Positions 1-9,740 of a stretch of DNA of 64,000 nucleotides are shown here, one piece after another. Numbering within the stretch: the stretch's first letter is position 1; every line of letters starts with the position of its first letter. The notes beneath the pieces are model-generated. The model ran no database searches. It was not told where the DNA came from and saw nothing but the letters and a program-made list of their open reading frames with translations. Made by a program: the position numbers and the translations under genes. The DNA is from Fidelibacterota bacterium (GTDB lineage Bacteria > Fidelibacterota > Marinisomatia > Marinisomatales > UBA1611), in the NCBI GenBank assembly GCA_016784605.1, contig JADHUI010000011.1, positions 1-64,000 on the forward strand. The letters run 5' to 3'.

Positions 1-1
1 G

Positions 2-967
2 GGTAATCCGAATCAAACAATGGGAATGGCTCTTTATAGCCCTGACGTCGAGGTAAAGAATAATATCATTATCAATTGTGAAAGAGGAATTACATCAACG
101 TTTCTTCCGACAAATTGTGAAGATAATCCATTTGTATTGTCTGATGGCTTTAATAATATATGGGGAAATGAGCTAAATTATTGCAACATTTACCCATCAG
201 AGACCGATGTTTCTGTGGACCCCCTTTTAAATAGCAATCACCAATTAACAGAAAACAGCCCTTGTATAGATGCAGGAGATCCAGACAGTCCTTTAGACCC
301 GGATGGAACACGATTAGATATAGGCGCTTTTTATTTTGATAAAGTCCCCAATGCCCCTACAGGCTTTACCATTCTGGGAGATGTGGGAGATCATCCTGAA
401 TTAACTTGGGATGAACATGAAGAAAGTGATGTAAATGAATTCCTTATTTATCGAAGCCTGAATTATGGTGCTTTTCTTTTAACAGCAACCGTATCACAAA
501 CCAACTGGGTGGATACAGAAGTAACCATTAATAATGAAAAAAAGTTTTCTAATCGAGCCTGTTACTATATAAAGGCGGTTGATGCTATTATGCAAGAGTC
601 TCCATCAACCACTCCCCAGTGTGAATCTGTCGATATTGGATTAAAGAAACAAGCGTTTACGCTTATCCCTAAAGTGTATGAATGGTCTTCTGCTCACCCA
701 AATCCTTTTAATCCAACCACAACGATACAGTACGGTTTACCTGTTTCATCCCATATAACCTTTACCATTCATAATATGGTGGGACAGTTGATTAGAACCC
801 TTCAATTAAGAGAGATACCTGCAGGGGTTCATTCGATTCAATGGAATAGTTTAAATGATGCGGGAGAGAAAGTCCCTAGTGGCATGTACATTGTTCAAAT
901 GAAAGCCATATCCACAAACGCAAAGAAGCATTTTACTAACGCACAAAAGGTTGTACTCCTAAAATGA
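2..967 (+). CDS. Secreted protein with T9SS type A C-terminal sorting domain (5' truncated by window; beta-helix/choice-of-anchor-like N-terminal part)
   Basis: Frame open to window start; 'SPCIDAGDPDSPLDPDGTRLDIGAF' typical of the end of parallel beta-helix proteins; C-terminal 'AHPNPFNPTTTIQYGLP…GMYIVQM…KVVLLK'. Confidence 0.8.
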   Translation, partial: GNPNQTMGMALYSPDVEVKNNIIINCERGITSTFLPTNCEDNPFVLSDGFNNIWGNELNYCNIYPSETDVSVDPLLNSNHQLTENSPCIDAGDPDSPLDPDGTRLDIGAFYFDKVPNAPTGFTILGDVGDHPELTWDEHEESDVNEFLIYRSLNYGAFLLTATVSQTNWVDTEVTINNEKKFSNRACYYIKAVDAIMQESPSTTPQCESVDIGLKKQAFTLIPKVYEWSSAHPNPFNPTTTIQYGLPVSSHITFTIHNMVGQLIRTLQLREIPAGVHSIQWNSLNDAGEKVPSGMYIVQMKAISTNAKKHFTNAQKVVLLK

Positions 968-1785
968 GCGAAATTTTATTATCCATCAAAAACCTTAAAA
1001 CGATATTCAAAGTCGGGAAAGATTGGTCGACCACCGTAAATAGCATTAGTCTCGATATTTTCAAACGAAAAACTCCATCATCTACTAACTCCTTAATAAA
1101 AGTTTATTACTATTTATTAACAATTGTTATTGGATTAGTATGCACGCTAAATGCAGATAAGAAGGATGTCGGTATTCATTTGTATGTGCCCTATAATTAT
1201 TCGGTTATTGAAAATAGCTCTCATTTCAACCTATCTTTTCACGGAAGTCAACTTTCATACTATCCCTTAAAACAAAGGAATTCTATTGGGATTGGTATTA
1301 GTACCAAGATAAATGATAAGTTAAGAATAGAGTTTGACAATGAACTTTGGAATGTAAATATTGCACGCCCTGGGTTTGCAACTGGAGCAGGTGCATATAA
1401 ACGATTAGATCAACTAATAAATTCGGTTCAAATCAATTACCTTTTATACACATTTAACTATCGTATTAAACTTATTGGTATTGCGAGTATAAGCTATATC
1501 AAATCGCAAATAGGAGATTATGGGTACTCAGAATCAAAAAAATATTTTTTAAATCCATATATTAAATATGCTCCATCAATTGGATATTCGATTGGTGGTG
1601 GAATACATTATGAATTAAATGAGAACATATCCATTGGGCTAAATATCGCAAATTCTACACACCAAATTTCAAATATTTTATCGAACCTATTTAATAAATC
1701 TGACTACATATTTTCACCGCTAAATATTAAACGTAGTCACATAAATTTTACATTATCATATAGGACTTTTTTATTTAACCGATAA
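964..1785 (+). CDS. Chimeric ORF: N-terminal remnant of oligopeptide/dipeptide ABC transporter ATPase (approx. aa 1-37) joined to an outer-membrane beta-barrel-like protein
   Basis: 'MSEILLSIKNLKTIFKVGKDWSTTVNSISLDIFKRKT' resembles DppD/OppD N-termini; then an internal signal-like segment 'YYYLLTIVIGLVCTLNA' and barrel-like sequence; no Walker motifs. Confidence 0.55.
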   Translation: MSEILLSIKNLKTIFKVGKDWSTTVNSISLDIFKRKTPSSTNSLIKVYYYLLTIVIGLVCTLNADKKDVGIHLYVPYNYSVIENSSHFNLSFHGSQLSYYPLKQRNSIGIGISTKINDKLRIEFDNELWNVNIARPGFATGAGAYKRLDQLINSVQINYLLYTFNYRIKLIGIASISYIKSQIGDYGYSESKKYFLNPYIKYAPSIGYSIGGGIHYELNENISIGLNIANSTHQISNILSNLFNKSDYIFSPLNIKRSHINFTLSYRTFLFNR

Positions 1786-1796
1786 ATATATTATTT

Positions 1797-4217
1797 ATGA
1801 ACATTATATTATTCGTACGGCTCTTGCTTTTAATTTGGTTCACAACTGTATTTGTTAAAGGGGAACAATATGACCATAATATATTTAAAGGAAAACGAAT
1901 TATAGAAATAAAGAATAATGGAAAAACAAAACGATATATAGATGGTGAAATAATAATTAAATTAAAACATATATCATTGATCGAAAGTTTTAATAAGTTC
2001 TTGAACGCTGAATTCGGAGACGTTTACCTTGTAAAGGAGTTTGATTTGCAAGATGTTGGTGTGTTTAATATTTCATCAAATCATTATTTACCTGACATAT
2101 GTAATAAAATATATGAAACAGATTTTGTAAAATATGCGATTCCACATAGTATTATTCAAGAATCTTCAGTACCTAACGATATTAGCTATATTATAAATCA
2201 ACAAAATGATTTCTCTGGAATGTATTTTCCTTTTGCATGGGAAATTGAGAAAGGTGATGATAATGTTAAAATAGGCATAATTGACAGTGGAATAGATATA
2301 GATCATGCAGATTTAGAATCAATTATTCTAGGATATGATTATATTGATAATGATGATTCTCCTAATGATGTTAGAGGGCATGGTACTGCGGTAAGTGGTC
2401 TAATTGGAGCTACAACAAATAATTTCTTAGGGATTGCATCGACTATGTGGAATAAATATATAGTTGTAGAAAAAATAATTGATGAAAATAATAATATTTC
2501 AATAATTGATTATTATGAGTCTGTCCATAACTTGATCGACAATCATCAAGTCAGGCTTATCAATGTTAGTATTGAAGACACCGATAATCCTGAAAATGAA
2601 TTATTCTATAATGATTTGGCTGATTATGCATCATCAAATAATTGTCTTATAATAATTGCTGCCGGAAATTCTGGGCAAATATCTTATATGGCTAGGTCAG
2701 ACAAAGTATTGACTGTCGGTGTTTCTAATATTGATTTCCCAAATTATAGTTATGGTCCTCAAATGGATATTTCCGCCCATGGGAAGGATATCTTTTCAAC
2801 AATTTATAATGGCACTTATAGTAACTTTTATTTGGGATCAAATCGCAATTCGGGAACATCTTTTTCAACCCCATTCGTAACAGGAGTTGCTGGTCTTGTC
2901 CTCTCTAAAAATTCAAACCTAAATTATTCCGAATTGAAACAAATTTTAATTAACTCAACTGATGATGTACAGAAAAAAGATTTCTTTGGTAATTGGTTAA
3001 TTGAACCAGGTTGGGATGAGTATACTGGGTTCGGCAACATTAATGCATTTAAGGCGGTATCGGGAATTGATTATAGAATTACAAATTTAAGTTCGAATAT
3101 TATTGATGCTTTAAATATTGGCGACTATTTAGACATTTGGACAATAAGTGGTGAATTATTGGGAAGAGTTTATATGACTTTAGATAATTTATTGGACGGG
3201 AAATATATTTGGAATGGTGTGATAAATGATAATGAAATTGTCGCATCTGGTTTTTATCTTTATATTAAAAATGAAAATGGTCTTACGTTTCCAATTGTAT
3301 TAGAAATTGATAACAATCCATTAATGGCTACTAATATACAAATAAGTTCTGATAAAATATTTTCATTTGAATTATCTGGAAATGATGAAATTGGTAGAGT
3401 CTCATTATTTATATTTGATGAAAACGAAGAATTTATTTATAAGGATATTGACAATATTTTAATACAGTCTGGGATGAATAGTTTTACGCTTACTACTGAT
3501 TTAGCTTATAATTACATTTATAAATTGGTTTTAATTGATGTTGCAGGGAATATAAGAATATATTCTAGATCTTATGAAAGACCTATGACTCCTCAACTTC
3601 AGCTTAACAATCATTTCCATCAGCATTGTGGACATTGTGAGGTTCATATACATCCAAAATTAATAATTTCTAATTTCAACCCATCGCTTTTAGATTATTT
3701 TAATATTTACAGAAGAATAAACTTAGGAGATTGGGATTACATTGCCAACACTAGTTCGGCAACATTTATCGATCAAAGTATTGAAATATTTCCAAGAGGA
3801 GATCAAAGAATAGATTATAAAATATATACGATATCAAATACTCCTTCGACTTCATTTGCATCAAATGTAGTAACATCTTGGTTTGACTGGCCAAATAAAG
3901 TTGCATTAGATTATATCCCTTTGGAATTTATTATGCATTCAGCCTATCCAAATCCCTTTAATCCAGCCACAACCATTCAGTATGGTTTACCTGTTCCATC
4001 CCATATTACCTTTACCATCCATAATATGGTGGGACAGTTGGTAAAAACGATTCAATCTAAAAACATATCTGCAGGATATCATTCGATTCAATGGAATAGT
4101 TTAAATGATGCGGGAGAGAAAGTCCCTAGTGGCATGTACATCGTCCAAATGAATGCTATATCCACAAATGGGAAGAAACATTTTACTCACTCACAAAAAT
4201 TAGTTTTACTTAAATAA
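1797..4217 (+). CDS. S8 (subtilisin-like) serine protease with T9SS sorting domain
   Basis: 'IGIIDSGIDIDHADLE', 'RGHGTAVSGLIG', 'NSGTSFSTPFVTGVAGL' catalytic motifs; CTD 'AYPNPFNPATTIQYGLP'. Confidence 0.9.
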   Translation: MNIILFVRLLLLIWFTTVFVKGEQYDHNIFKGKRIIEIKNNGKTKRYIDGEIIIKLKHISLIESFNKFLNAEFGDVYLVKEFDLQDVGVFNISSNHYLPDICNKIYETDFVKYAIPHSIIQESSVPNDISYIINQQNDFSGMYFPFAWEIEKGDDNVKIGIIDSGIDIDHADLESIILGYDYIDNDDSPNDVRGHGTAVSGLIGATTNNFLGIASTMWNKYIVVEKIIDENNNISIIDYYESVHNLIDNHQVRLINVSIEDTDNPENELFYNDLADYASSNNCLIIIAAGNSGQISYMARSDKVLTVGVSNIDFPNYSYGPQMDISAHGKDIFSTIYNGTYSNFYLGSNRNSGTSFSTPFVTGVAGLVLSKNSNLNYSELKQILINSTDDVQKKDFFGNWLIEPGWDEYTGFGNINAFKAVSGIDYRITNLSSNIIDALNIGDYLDIWTISGELLGRVYMTLDNLLDGKYIWNGVINDNEIVASGFYLYIKNENGLTFPIVLEIDNNPLMATNIQISSDKIFSFELSGNDEIGRVSLFIFDENEEFIYKDIDNILIQSGMNSFTLTTDLAYNYIYKLVLIDVAGNIRIYSRSYERPMTPQLQLNNHFHQHCGHCEVHIHPKLIISNFNPSLLDYFNIYRRINLGDWDYIANTSSATFIDQSIEIFPRGDQRIDYKIYTISNTPSTSFASNVVTSWFDWPNKVALDYIPLEFIMHSAYPNPFNPATTIQYGLPVPSHITFTIHNMVGQLVKTIQSKNISAGYHSIQWNSLNDAGEKVPSGMYIVQMNAISTNGKKHFTHSQKLVLLK

Positions 4218-4226
4218 GGATAACTC

Positions 4227-4502
4227 ATGGATATACATTTATTGCCCACATTTAAATCGATAGAAGACATTTTAGAATACGCTTTGAATGAAGAAAAGGA
4301 TGCGACTTCATTTTATTTAGAAGTATCTAAAAAAACAGATAATCCTGATTTAAAACGATTTTTAATTGGATTAGCTGAAATGGAAGAGCATCATTACACC
4401 GTTTTAAAGAATAAACTTGAAGAATGTAAAGCAAACCACTTTTGCACAGATGGAATTTTGTCATCCTTCCATGAAGAAGAAGCACCTTTAGACGCTGTGT
4501 AG
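4227..4502 (+). CDS. Short ferritin-like/rubrerythrin-type domain protein
   Basis: 91 aa; 'EYALNEEKDATSFYLEVSKKT…LAEMEEHHYTVLKNKLEE' half ferritin-like helical pair with ExxH. Confidence 0.7.
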   Translation: MDIHLLPTFKSIEDILEYALNEEKDATSFYLEVSKKTDNPDLKRFLIGLAEMEEHHYTVLKNKLEECKANHFCTDGILSSFHEEEAPLDAV

Positions 4503-4511
4503 GAGTTTGCT

Positions 4512-5552
4512 ATCTTTATTCTAGCCATAAATCCGGGTGCCACATCTACTGAAGTTGGGCTGTTTAAACATCAATCGCCTGTTTGGGTTGAATATATTCA
4601 ACATTCAGTTGATTTAACTTCGAAGCCCTTATCCGAACAACTCAAGGCACGCCTACTCCTCATTAAGCTAAAGATAAATTCAGATATACATATTGATGGG
4701 ATAGCCGCACGTGGCGGTCCATTAAAACCACTTATGGGTGGCACGTATTCTGTAAACGATATTATACTAAATGATTACCGCAATGAAACTTTTTCTAGCC
4801 ATGCATCTAATTTAGGCGCATTAATGGCTCATGAATTGTCCGGTTTAACAGGAGCGCCAGCTTTTATCGTGGACCCTGTAACGACAGATGAATTTATTCC
4901 GGAAGCGCGTATTTCCGGTATTCCGGGAATTGAAAGAAAAAGTAGAAGTCATGCATTAAATATCAAATATTGTGTACGTAAAACAGTCAAATCTTTAAAT
5001 ATTTCCATTCATAAATCTCGATTTATTGTTGCTCATTTGGGGTCAGGGTTTTCTATCGCAGCCGTCAGACATTTTAAAATCATTGATGTAAATGATGCAT
5101 TACTTGGGATGGGACCTTTTTCCATTGAACGTGCAGGAGCTCTTCCCATTGCTGGACTGTTAGACTTGATATTTAATGAAAATAAAACACGAAAAGAATG
5201 GGAATATCTCTTTTCAAAAAAAAGTGGTTTAGCCGGATATGTTGGGACATCTGATTTCAAACAGATTGAATCCCAATTAAATGATCCAAAAGTTCAAACA
5301 ATTTATTCAGCCATGGTACACCAAATCATAAAAGAGATGGGTGCCATGTTTGCTGTTTTAGAAGGTAAGATTGATGGACTTATTCTCACGGGCGGGCTAG
5401 CCCATTCTGAACAGCTCATGACTGATATTTCATCTAAAATGCCTTTTACAAATCCTATTTATATTTATCCCGGATCTTTTGAATTGGAAGCATTAGTCGA
5501 AGGTGTCCTTCCCATCATTTCTGGAAATGAAAAGCCAAAGGATTATGTATGA
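4512..5552 (+). CDS. buk: Butyrate kinase (acetate/butyrate kinase family), putative AUC start codon
   Basis: In-frame extension upstream of the 4734 ATG gives '(I/M)FILAINPGATSTEVGLF…IDGIAARGGPLKPLMGGTYSVND…'; AGGAG at 4501-4505; followed by Ptb with ATGA overlap; 346 aa fits family length. Confidence 0.85.
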   Translation: MFILAINPGATSTEVGLFKHQSPVWVEYIQHSVDLTSKPLSEQLKARLLLIKLKINSDIHIDGIAARGGPLKPLMGGTYSVNDIILNDYRNETFSSHASNLGALMAHELSGLTGAPAFIVDPVTTDEFIPEARISGIPGIERKSRSHALNIKYCVRKTVKSLNISIHKSRFIVAHLGSGFSIAAVRHFKIIDVNDALLGMGPFSIERAGALPIAGLLDLIFNENKTRKEWEYLFSKKSGLAGYVGTSDFKQIESQLNDPKVQTIYSAMVHQIIKEMGAMFAVLEGKIDGLILTGGLAHSEQLMTDISSKMPFTNPIYIYPGSFELEALVEGVLPIISGNEKPKDYV

Positions 5553-6379
5553 TTCAATCATTTGAGCAATTAAGACACTCATTACCAGCCAAATCATCCA
5601 AAAGATGCGCCGTGATTCATCCCCAATCAGATTATTTATTGGATTGTCTCTCGGATGCTGAACAAAGGGGTTGGATTACTCCCGTCTTATACCAGGATGA
5701 ATCCCCGGAAAAATCCGCACAAAAAGCGGTAACGGATACTGCCAGAGGAAAAAACGATTTAATCATGAAAGGGGATATTGATACAGCCACATTACTTAAA
5801 GCTGTTCTTGATAAATCAAACAATCTTCGAACAAATCGAATTTTAAGCCACATTGCCGTTGTTAAATCACCCCAATATTCAAAATTAATGCTTATGACTG
5901 ATGGTGGAATCCATCCAAGTCTCGACAAATCAACCATCATATCCATGATAGAAAATGGATTAATTCTGAGTCATGCTCTTGGTATTCATCATCCAAAAGT
6001 GGCTATGTTATCACTGGTGGAAAAAGTAACACCCAAAATTCCAGAAACAGTATTAGCGCAAGAATTAGTCAATCATTTTTCAACGGACTCGCGGATGACA
6101 ATTGAAGGACCCATGGCACTAGACGTTGCTTTATCCAAAGATGCAGCAGAAGCCAAAGGATTACAATCAGAAATAGCGGGCCAAACAGATATATTTGTCG
6201 GGCCATCCATTACCACAACAAATTTTATGGTTAAAGCATTAATGAGTGTTGGGCAATCAAAAGGAGGTGGAATTATTTTAGGCGCAAAAGTACCCATTAT
6301 ACTTCTCTCAAGATCTGATTCTTCAGATACAAAACTTCATTCAATTGCTCTCGGGCTAACATTATTAAAAGGACATTAA
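5549..6379 (+). CDS. ptb: Phosphate butyryltransferase
   Basis: 'LMLMTDGGIHPSLD', 'EGPMALDVALSKDAAEAKG', 'SEIAGQTDIFVGPSITTTNFMVKAL'; adjacent to buk. Confidence 0.9.
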   Translation: MIQSFEQLRHSLPAKSSKRCAVIHPQSDYLLDCLSDAEQRGWITPVLYQDESPEKSAQKAVTDTARGKNDLIMKGDIDTATLLKAVLDKSNNLRTNRILSHIAVVKSPQYSKLMLMTDGGIHPSLDKSTIISMIENGLILSHALGIHHPKVAMLSLVEKVTPKIPETVLAQELVNHFSTDSRMTIEGPMALDVALSKDAAEAKGLQSEIAGQTDIFVGPSITTTNFMVKALMSVGQSKGGGIILGAKVPIILLSRSDSSDTKLHSIALGLTLLKGH

Positions 6380-6380
6380 A

Positions 6381-8084
6381 ATGGATATTAAACAAAGAAA
6401 AATTTTACTCTTAGGTGGATATGGATTAGTTGGCACAGCCATCATTCGGAAATTGCTTCAATACAAACCAAAAGAAATTATTATTTTATCCTTATTCGAG
6501 CATGAATCTAAATCAGCGTGTGATTTATTAGATTCAGAATCAGGATCAACTATTCTAACACCAGAATGGGGAAATATTTTTATTCGCCATTCATTAAAAG
6601 ATTTATCTCGACAAGATATTTTAGGGCAATCGCAAAACAGACAACAATTATTGCATGATGTTATGGATCCTTTTGATGATGAAATATTATCAACATCTAT
6701 GTTGGATGTTCTTATTTCTAAACATCAACCAAATATTATTATTGATTCAGTGAATTCAGCAACAGGCTTGGCTTATCAAGATATTTATAATGGATATTAT
6801 TCTTTAAGCAATGAACTGGAGAAAGCAAAATCTACTGAAACTTTGTCAAACCAATTAATTGAAGAAATTGAAAAAATGTTAACAACACTTTATGTGCCAC
6901 AAATAATTCGCCATATACAAATATTACATCAAAGTATGGTTAATAATAAAACGGGTGTGTATATAAAAGTTGGCACAACTGGTACAGGTGGTATGGGTTT
7001 AAATATCCCATACACACATAGTGAAGAACAACCCTCACGTGTTCTTCTTAGTAAAACATCCTTAGCTGGTGCTCATACACTTCTACTCTTTTTGATGGGA
7101 CGTACGCCAAATGGTCCTATTTGCAAGGAAGTGAAACCAGCAGCAGCTATCGCTTGGAAAGGAATTGAATATGGTGAAGTTAAAAAACATGGGAAACCCA
7201 TTCAATTGTATGATTGTTCTGTTGAGCAGGCTGAAACATTAAAGGATACCTTTTCCTTTTCCGGAAATCATAATTGGAATGATACAGGTGAATCACTGAA
7301 ATCAGTCTATATTGATACGGGAGAAAATGGCATTTTTTCTCGTGGAGAGTTTGAAACGATTACGGCTGCAGGTCAAATGGAATTTATAACTCCAGAAGAG
7401 ATTGCAGATAATATTATATTTGAAATTTTAGGCGATAGCACCGGACATGATATTATTAATGCGTTAGATAATTCAATCATGGGGCCTACTTACCGTGCAG
7501 GTTATATGCGTCACTTTGCATTAGAAAAAATGGACCAGCTCATGAAAGAGTTTGATTCTGAAAGTATCGCATTTGAAATTTTGGGACCACCCCGTTTGTC
7601 TAAATTATTATTTGAAGCCCAATTATTGAAAAAGATTTGTGGGGAATTCTCTTGCATTATTGCTGAAGATTTAGATGATTTAGTCCAAAGAGCAGAAAAT
7701 TATATTGAAAATAATCCCGGATTAAGATCTGAAATGATTTCAGTTGGATTACCCATATTAATGGCAGATGGTAAAAGAATATTACGGGGTCCAATCGTTA
7801 AAATCCCAGCACAATTAGGAAGAAAATCCCTAACAATTCAATCAGATAAAATTAATGAATGGGCGTATGCTGGCTGGATTGATTTGCGAATAGAAAATAT
7901 GGCATTATGGCAAACACGTATTGAAAAAATACTATCGAATATTGATGATTTACCCCCTTCCGATACCAGCTCCCGATTTCATCATGGTATTCAATATTGG
8001 AAAGAAAATGATTCTCTCGAAATTGGGAAATTAGCCGCTTGGATTTTTAATCATGAAGATGAAGGATTACGCATAAAAAGATAA
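6381..8084 (+). CDS. Large (567 aa) Rossmann-fold NAD(P)-binding dehydrogenase/epimerase-like protein of unknown specificity
   Basis: N-terminal 'KILLLGGYGLVGTAIIRKLL'; 'VGTTGTGGMGLNIPY'; 2-bp intergenic gap to ptb. Confidence 0.6.
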   Translation: MDIKQRKILLLGGYGLVGTAIIRKLLQYKPKEIIILSLFEHESKSACDLLDSESGSTILTPEWGNIFIRHSLKDLSRQDILGQSQNRQQLLHDVMDPFDDEILSTSMLDVLISKHQPNIIIDSVNSATGLAYQDIYNGYYSLSNELEKAKSTETLSNQLIEEIEKMLTTLYVPQIIRHIQILHQSMVNNKTGVYIKVGTTGTGGMGLNIPYTHSEEQPSRVLLSKTSLAGAHTLLLFLMGRTPNGPICKEVKPAAAIAWKGIEYGEVKKHGKPIQLYDCSVEQAETLKDTFSFSGNHNWNDTGESLKSVYIDTGENGIFSRGEFETITAAGQMEFITPEEIADNIIFEILGDSTGHDIINALDNSIMGPTYRAGYMRHFALEKMDQLMKEFDSESIAFEILGPPRLSKLLFEAQLLKKICGEFSCIIAEDLDDLVQRAENYIENNPGLRSEMISVGLPILMADGKRILRGPIVKIPAQLGRKSLTIQSDKINEWAYAGWIDLRIENMALWQTRIEKILSNIDDLPPSDTSSRFHHGIQYWKENDSLEIGKLAAWIFNHEDEGLRIKR

Positions 8085-8204
8085 AATGATACTCTAGTTT
8101 AGCCAATCACTTTTACTACAATGTATGCAGTATATTATAATTATACGCTGTTTTTTATATTTTTTATTGTTTTTTACATCCGAATAAAATAAATTGTTGC
8201 GCGT

Positions 8205-9719
8205 ATGATGCTTCAATTATCAACAGTTCACAAAATTTTCACAGAGAATACACCTCCTATTCTTGGAGATGATATACCAAAGATAAACCAAGATTTGCGA
8301 TGGATTGGACTTATCCAACAAGCATCAAAACTCAAACTTGCACCATTCCCTGATACGAAAACCAATCTAAAATTATTATTAAAAGGACAGACTGACCCTA
8401 AAACGCGTGCTATTATATATATTGGAATAAGTCGTTATTATAAAGGAGTTGGAAATTTAACAAAAACTGCACAGGCGTTAGCCCACGCCCATTCTTTAAT
8501 TCGTGACACAGACCCTTCTGATGCTCACGCCTTTTTATCTATTGAAATGGCCATTTTACTTTCAATAACCGGCAATATTGAATATGGGCAAACTCTTCTT
8601 GAAAAAACCGTCCAACTCACCGACTCAGAATCTTTATTGAAATTGGCTCTCTTTAGACTATTAGAAAATAGGATGCGTCTCGGTGAAAAAAATATCATTC
8701 AACCGCTCAATGATTCACTTGCCTATTTCCAATCGCAAAATGAATCTATCGCACAGGCAAACCATTTTAAAGCAATAGGCAATGCATACCGTAGACTAAA
8801 TGATTACCAATTAGCTATGGAAAGTTATTTAGATGGAATAAAAATTGCCGTTACTAATGGGCATGCACACATTGCCACATCCATAGAACATGATATTGGT
8901 ATGCTTTATTTTCATATGGGGCAACCAGAAAAAGCTATTAAACAATTGCAAGAAGTTGAAACGGATAGTTTAAATTATTATGTCCAATGTGTTTCTCTTT
9001 CAAATATTGGATTTATTGAATTAAGTATGGGCGATAATAAAAGAGCCATTCAATCTTTCACGAAAGCACTATCAATTGCAACTCAACACGGCATTTATCA
9101 TCGCATGACTGGGTTGAATTATTATTTAGGCACTCTTTATGAAAAAGATGTGAAATTGGACTTAAGTCGTAATTATTATTTAGCAGGATTCGAATCTGCA
9201 ATGAATATGGTAGAAAAACATTTCCCGTGTACAGGTGATACATTGAAAGCAATTAAAGGTTATCACGCATTTACGGAACAATATGGGCAATATAGCCAAA
9301 TGGCCGGAAAAGAGAAAATAGATGAGTGGAATTTTTTAGCCTCAAAACCACTTTCTGAATCAAAAAGTATTTTTCAAAATAGATTATTGAACCGCATGAT
9401 TGATTTTTATGGTTCTAAAAGAAAAGCAGCGAAACAACTCAAAATGAGTGAAAGATCCATATTTGACGTTTTAAATAAACTGAAGATGCAGGATCATTCA
9501 GATTCTTTCAACATTATTGATGATCTTATACAAGTTCACCATCCATTATCTTGGACTAAAATCAATTCCTTATTCGAAAATAAAATTATCCAACGCGCCT
9601 ACCAGAATAATGATAAAAATATTCGCCAAAGTGCAAAAAGTTTAAACATCAGTTATGCAGGTGCAGCTAATAAATTAAAAGAAATTAAAAAATCAACAAA
9701 CCTTGATATAATAAAATAA
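8205..9719 (+). CDS. TPR-repeat transcriptional regulator with two Fis-like HTH segments at C-terminus
   Basis: TPR-like motifs ('YRRLNDYQLAMESYLDGI', 'MGDNKRAIQSFTKALSIA'); 'GSKRKAAKQLKMSERSIFDVLNKL' and 'KNIRQSAKSLNISYAGAANKLKEI'. Confidence 0.65.
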   Translation: MMLQLSTVHKIFTENTPPILGDDIPKINQDLRWIGLIQQASKLKLAPFPDTKTNLKLLLKGQTDPKTRAIIYIGISRYYKGVGNLTKTAQALAHAHSLIRDTDPSDAHAFLSIEMAILLSITGNIEYGQTLLEKTVQLTDSESLLKLALFRLLENRMRLGEKNIIQPLNDSLAYFQSQNESIAQANHFKAIGNAYRRLNDYQLAMESYLDGIKIAVTNGHAHIATSIEHDIGMLYFHMGQPEKAIKQLQEVETDSLNYYVQCVSLSNIGFIELSMGDNKRAIQSFTKALSIATQHGIYHRMTGLNYYLGTLYEKDVKLDLSRNYYLAGFESAMNMVEKHFPCTGDTLKAIKGYHAFTEQYGQYSQMAGKEKIDEWNFLASKPLSESKSIFQNRLLNRMIDFYGSKRKAAKQLKMSERSIFDVLNKLKMQDHSDSFNIIDDLIQVHHPLSWTKINSLFENKIIQRAYQNNDKNIRQSAKSLNISYAGAANKLKEIKKSTNLDIIK

Positions 9720-9740
9720 ACAATGAAGGGAGATTATATT

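Noticed and set aside
4227-5552. Ferritin-like protein and butyrate kinase are in the same frame separated only by TAG, suggesting a read-through fusion
   Set aside because: A good Shine-Dalgarno spans the stop (TAGGAG) with 6-nt spacing to a plausible start at the canonical Buk N-terminus; separate initiation is simpler than stop-codon read-through.
5033-6297. Minus ORFs at 5033-5260, 5632-5946 and 6073-6297
   Set aside because: Antisense to well-supported buk and ptb genes.
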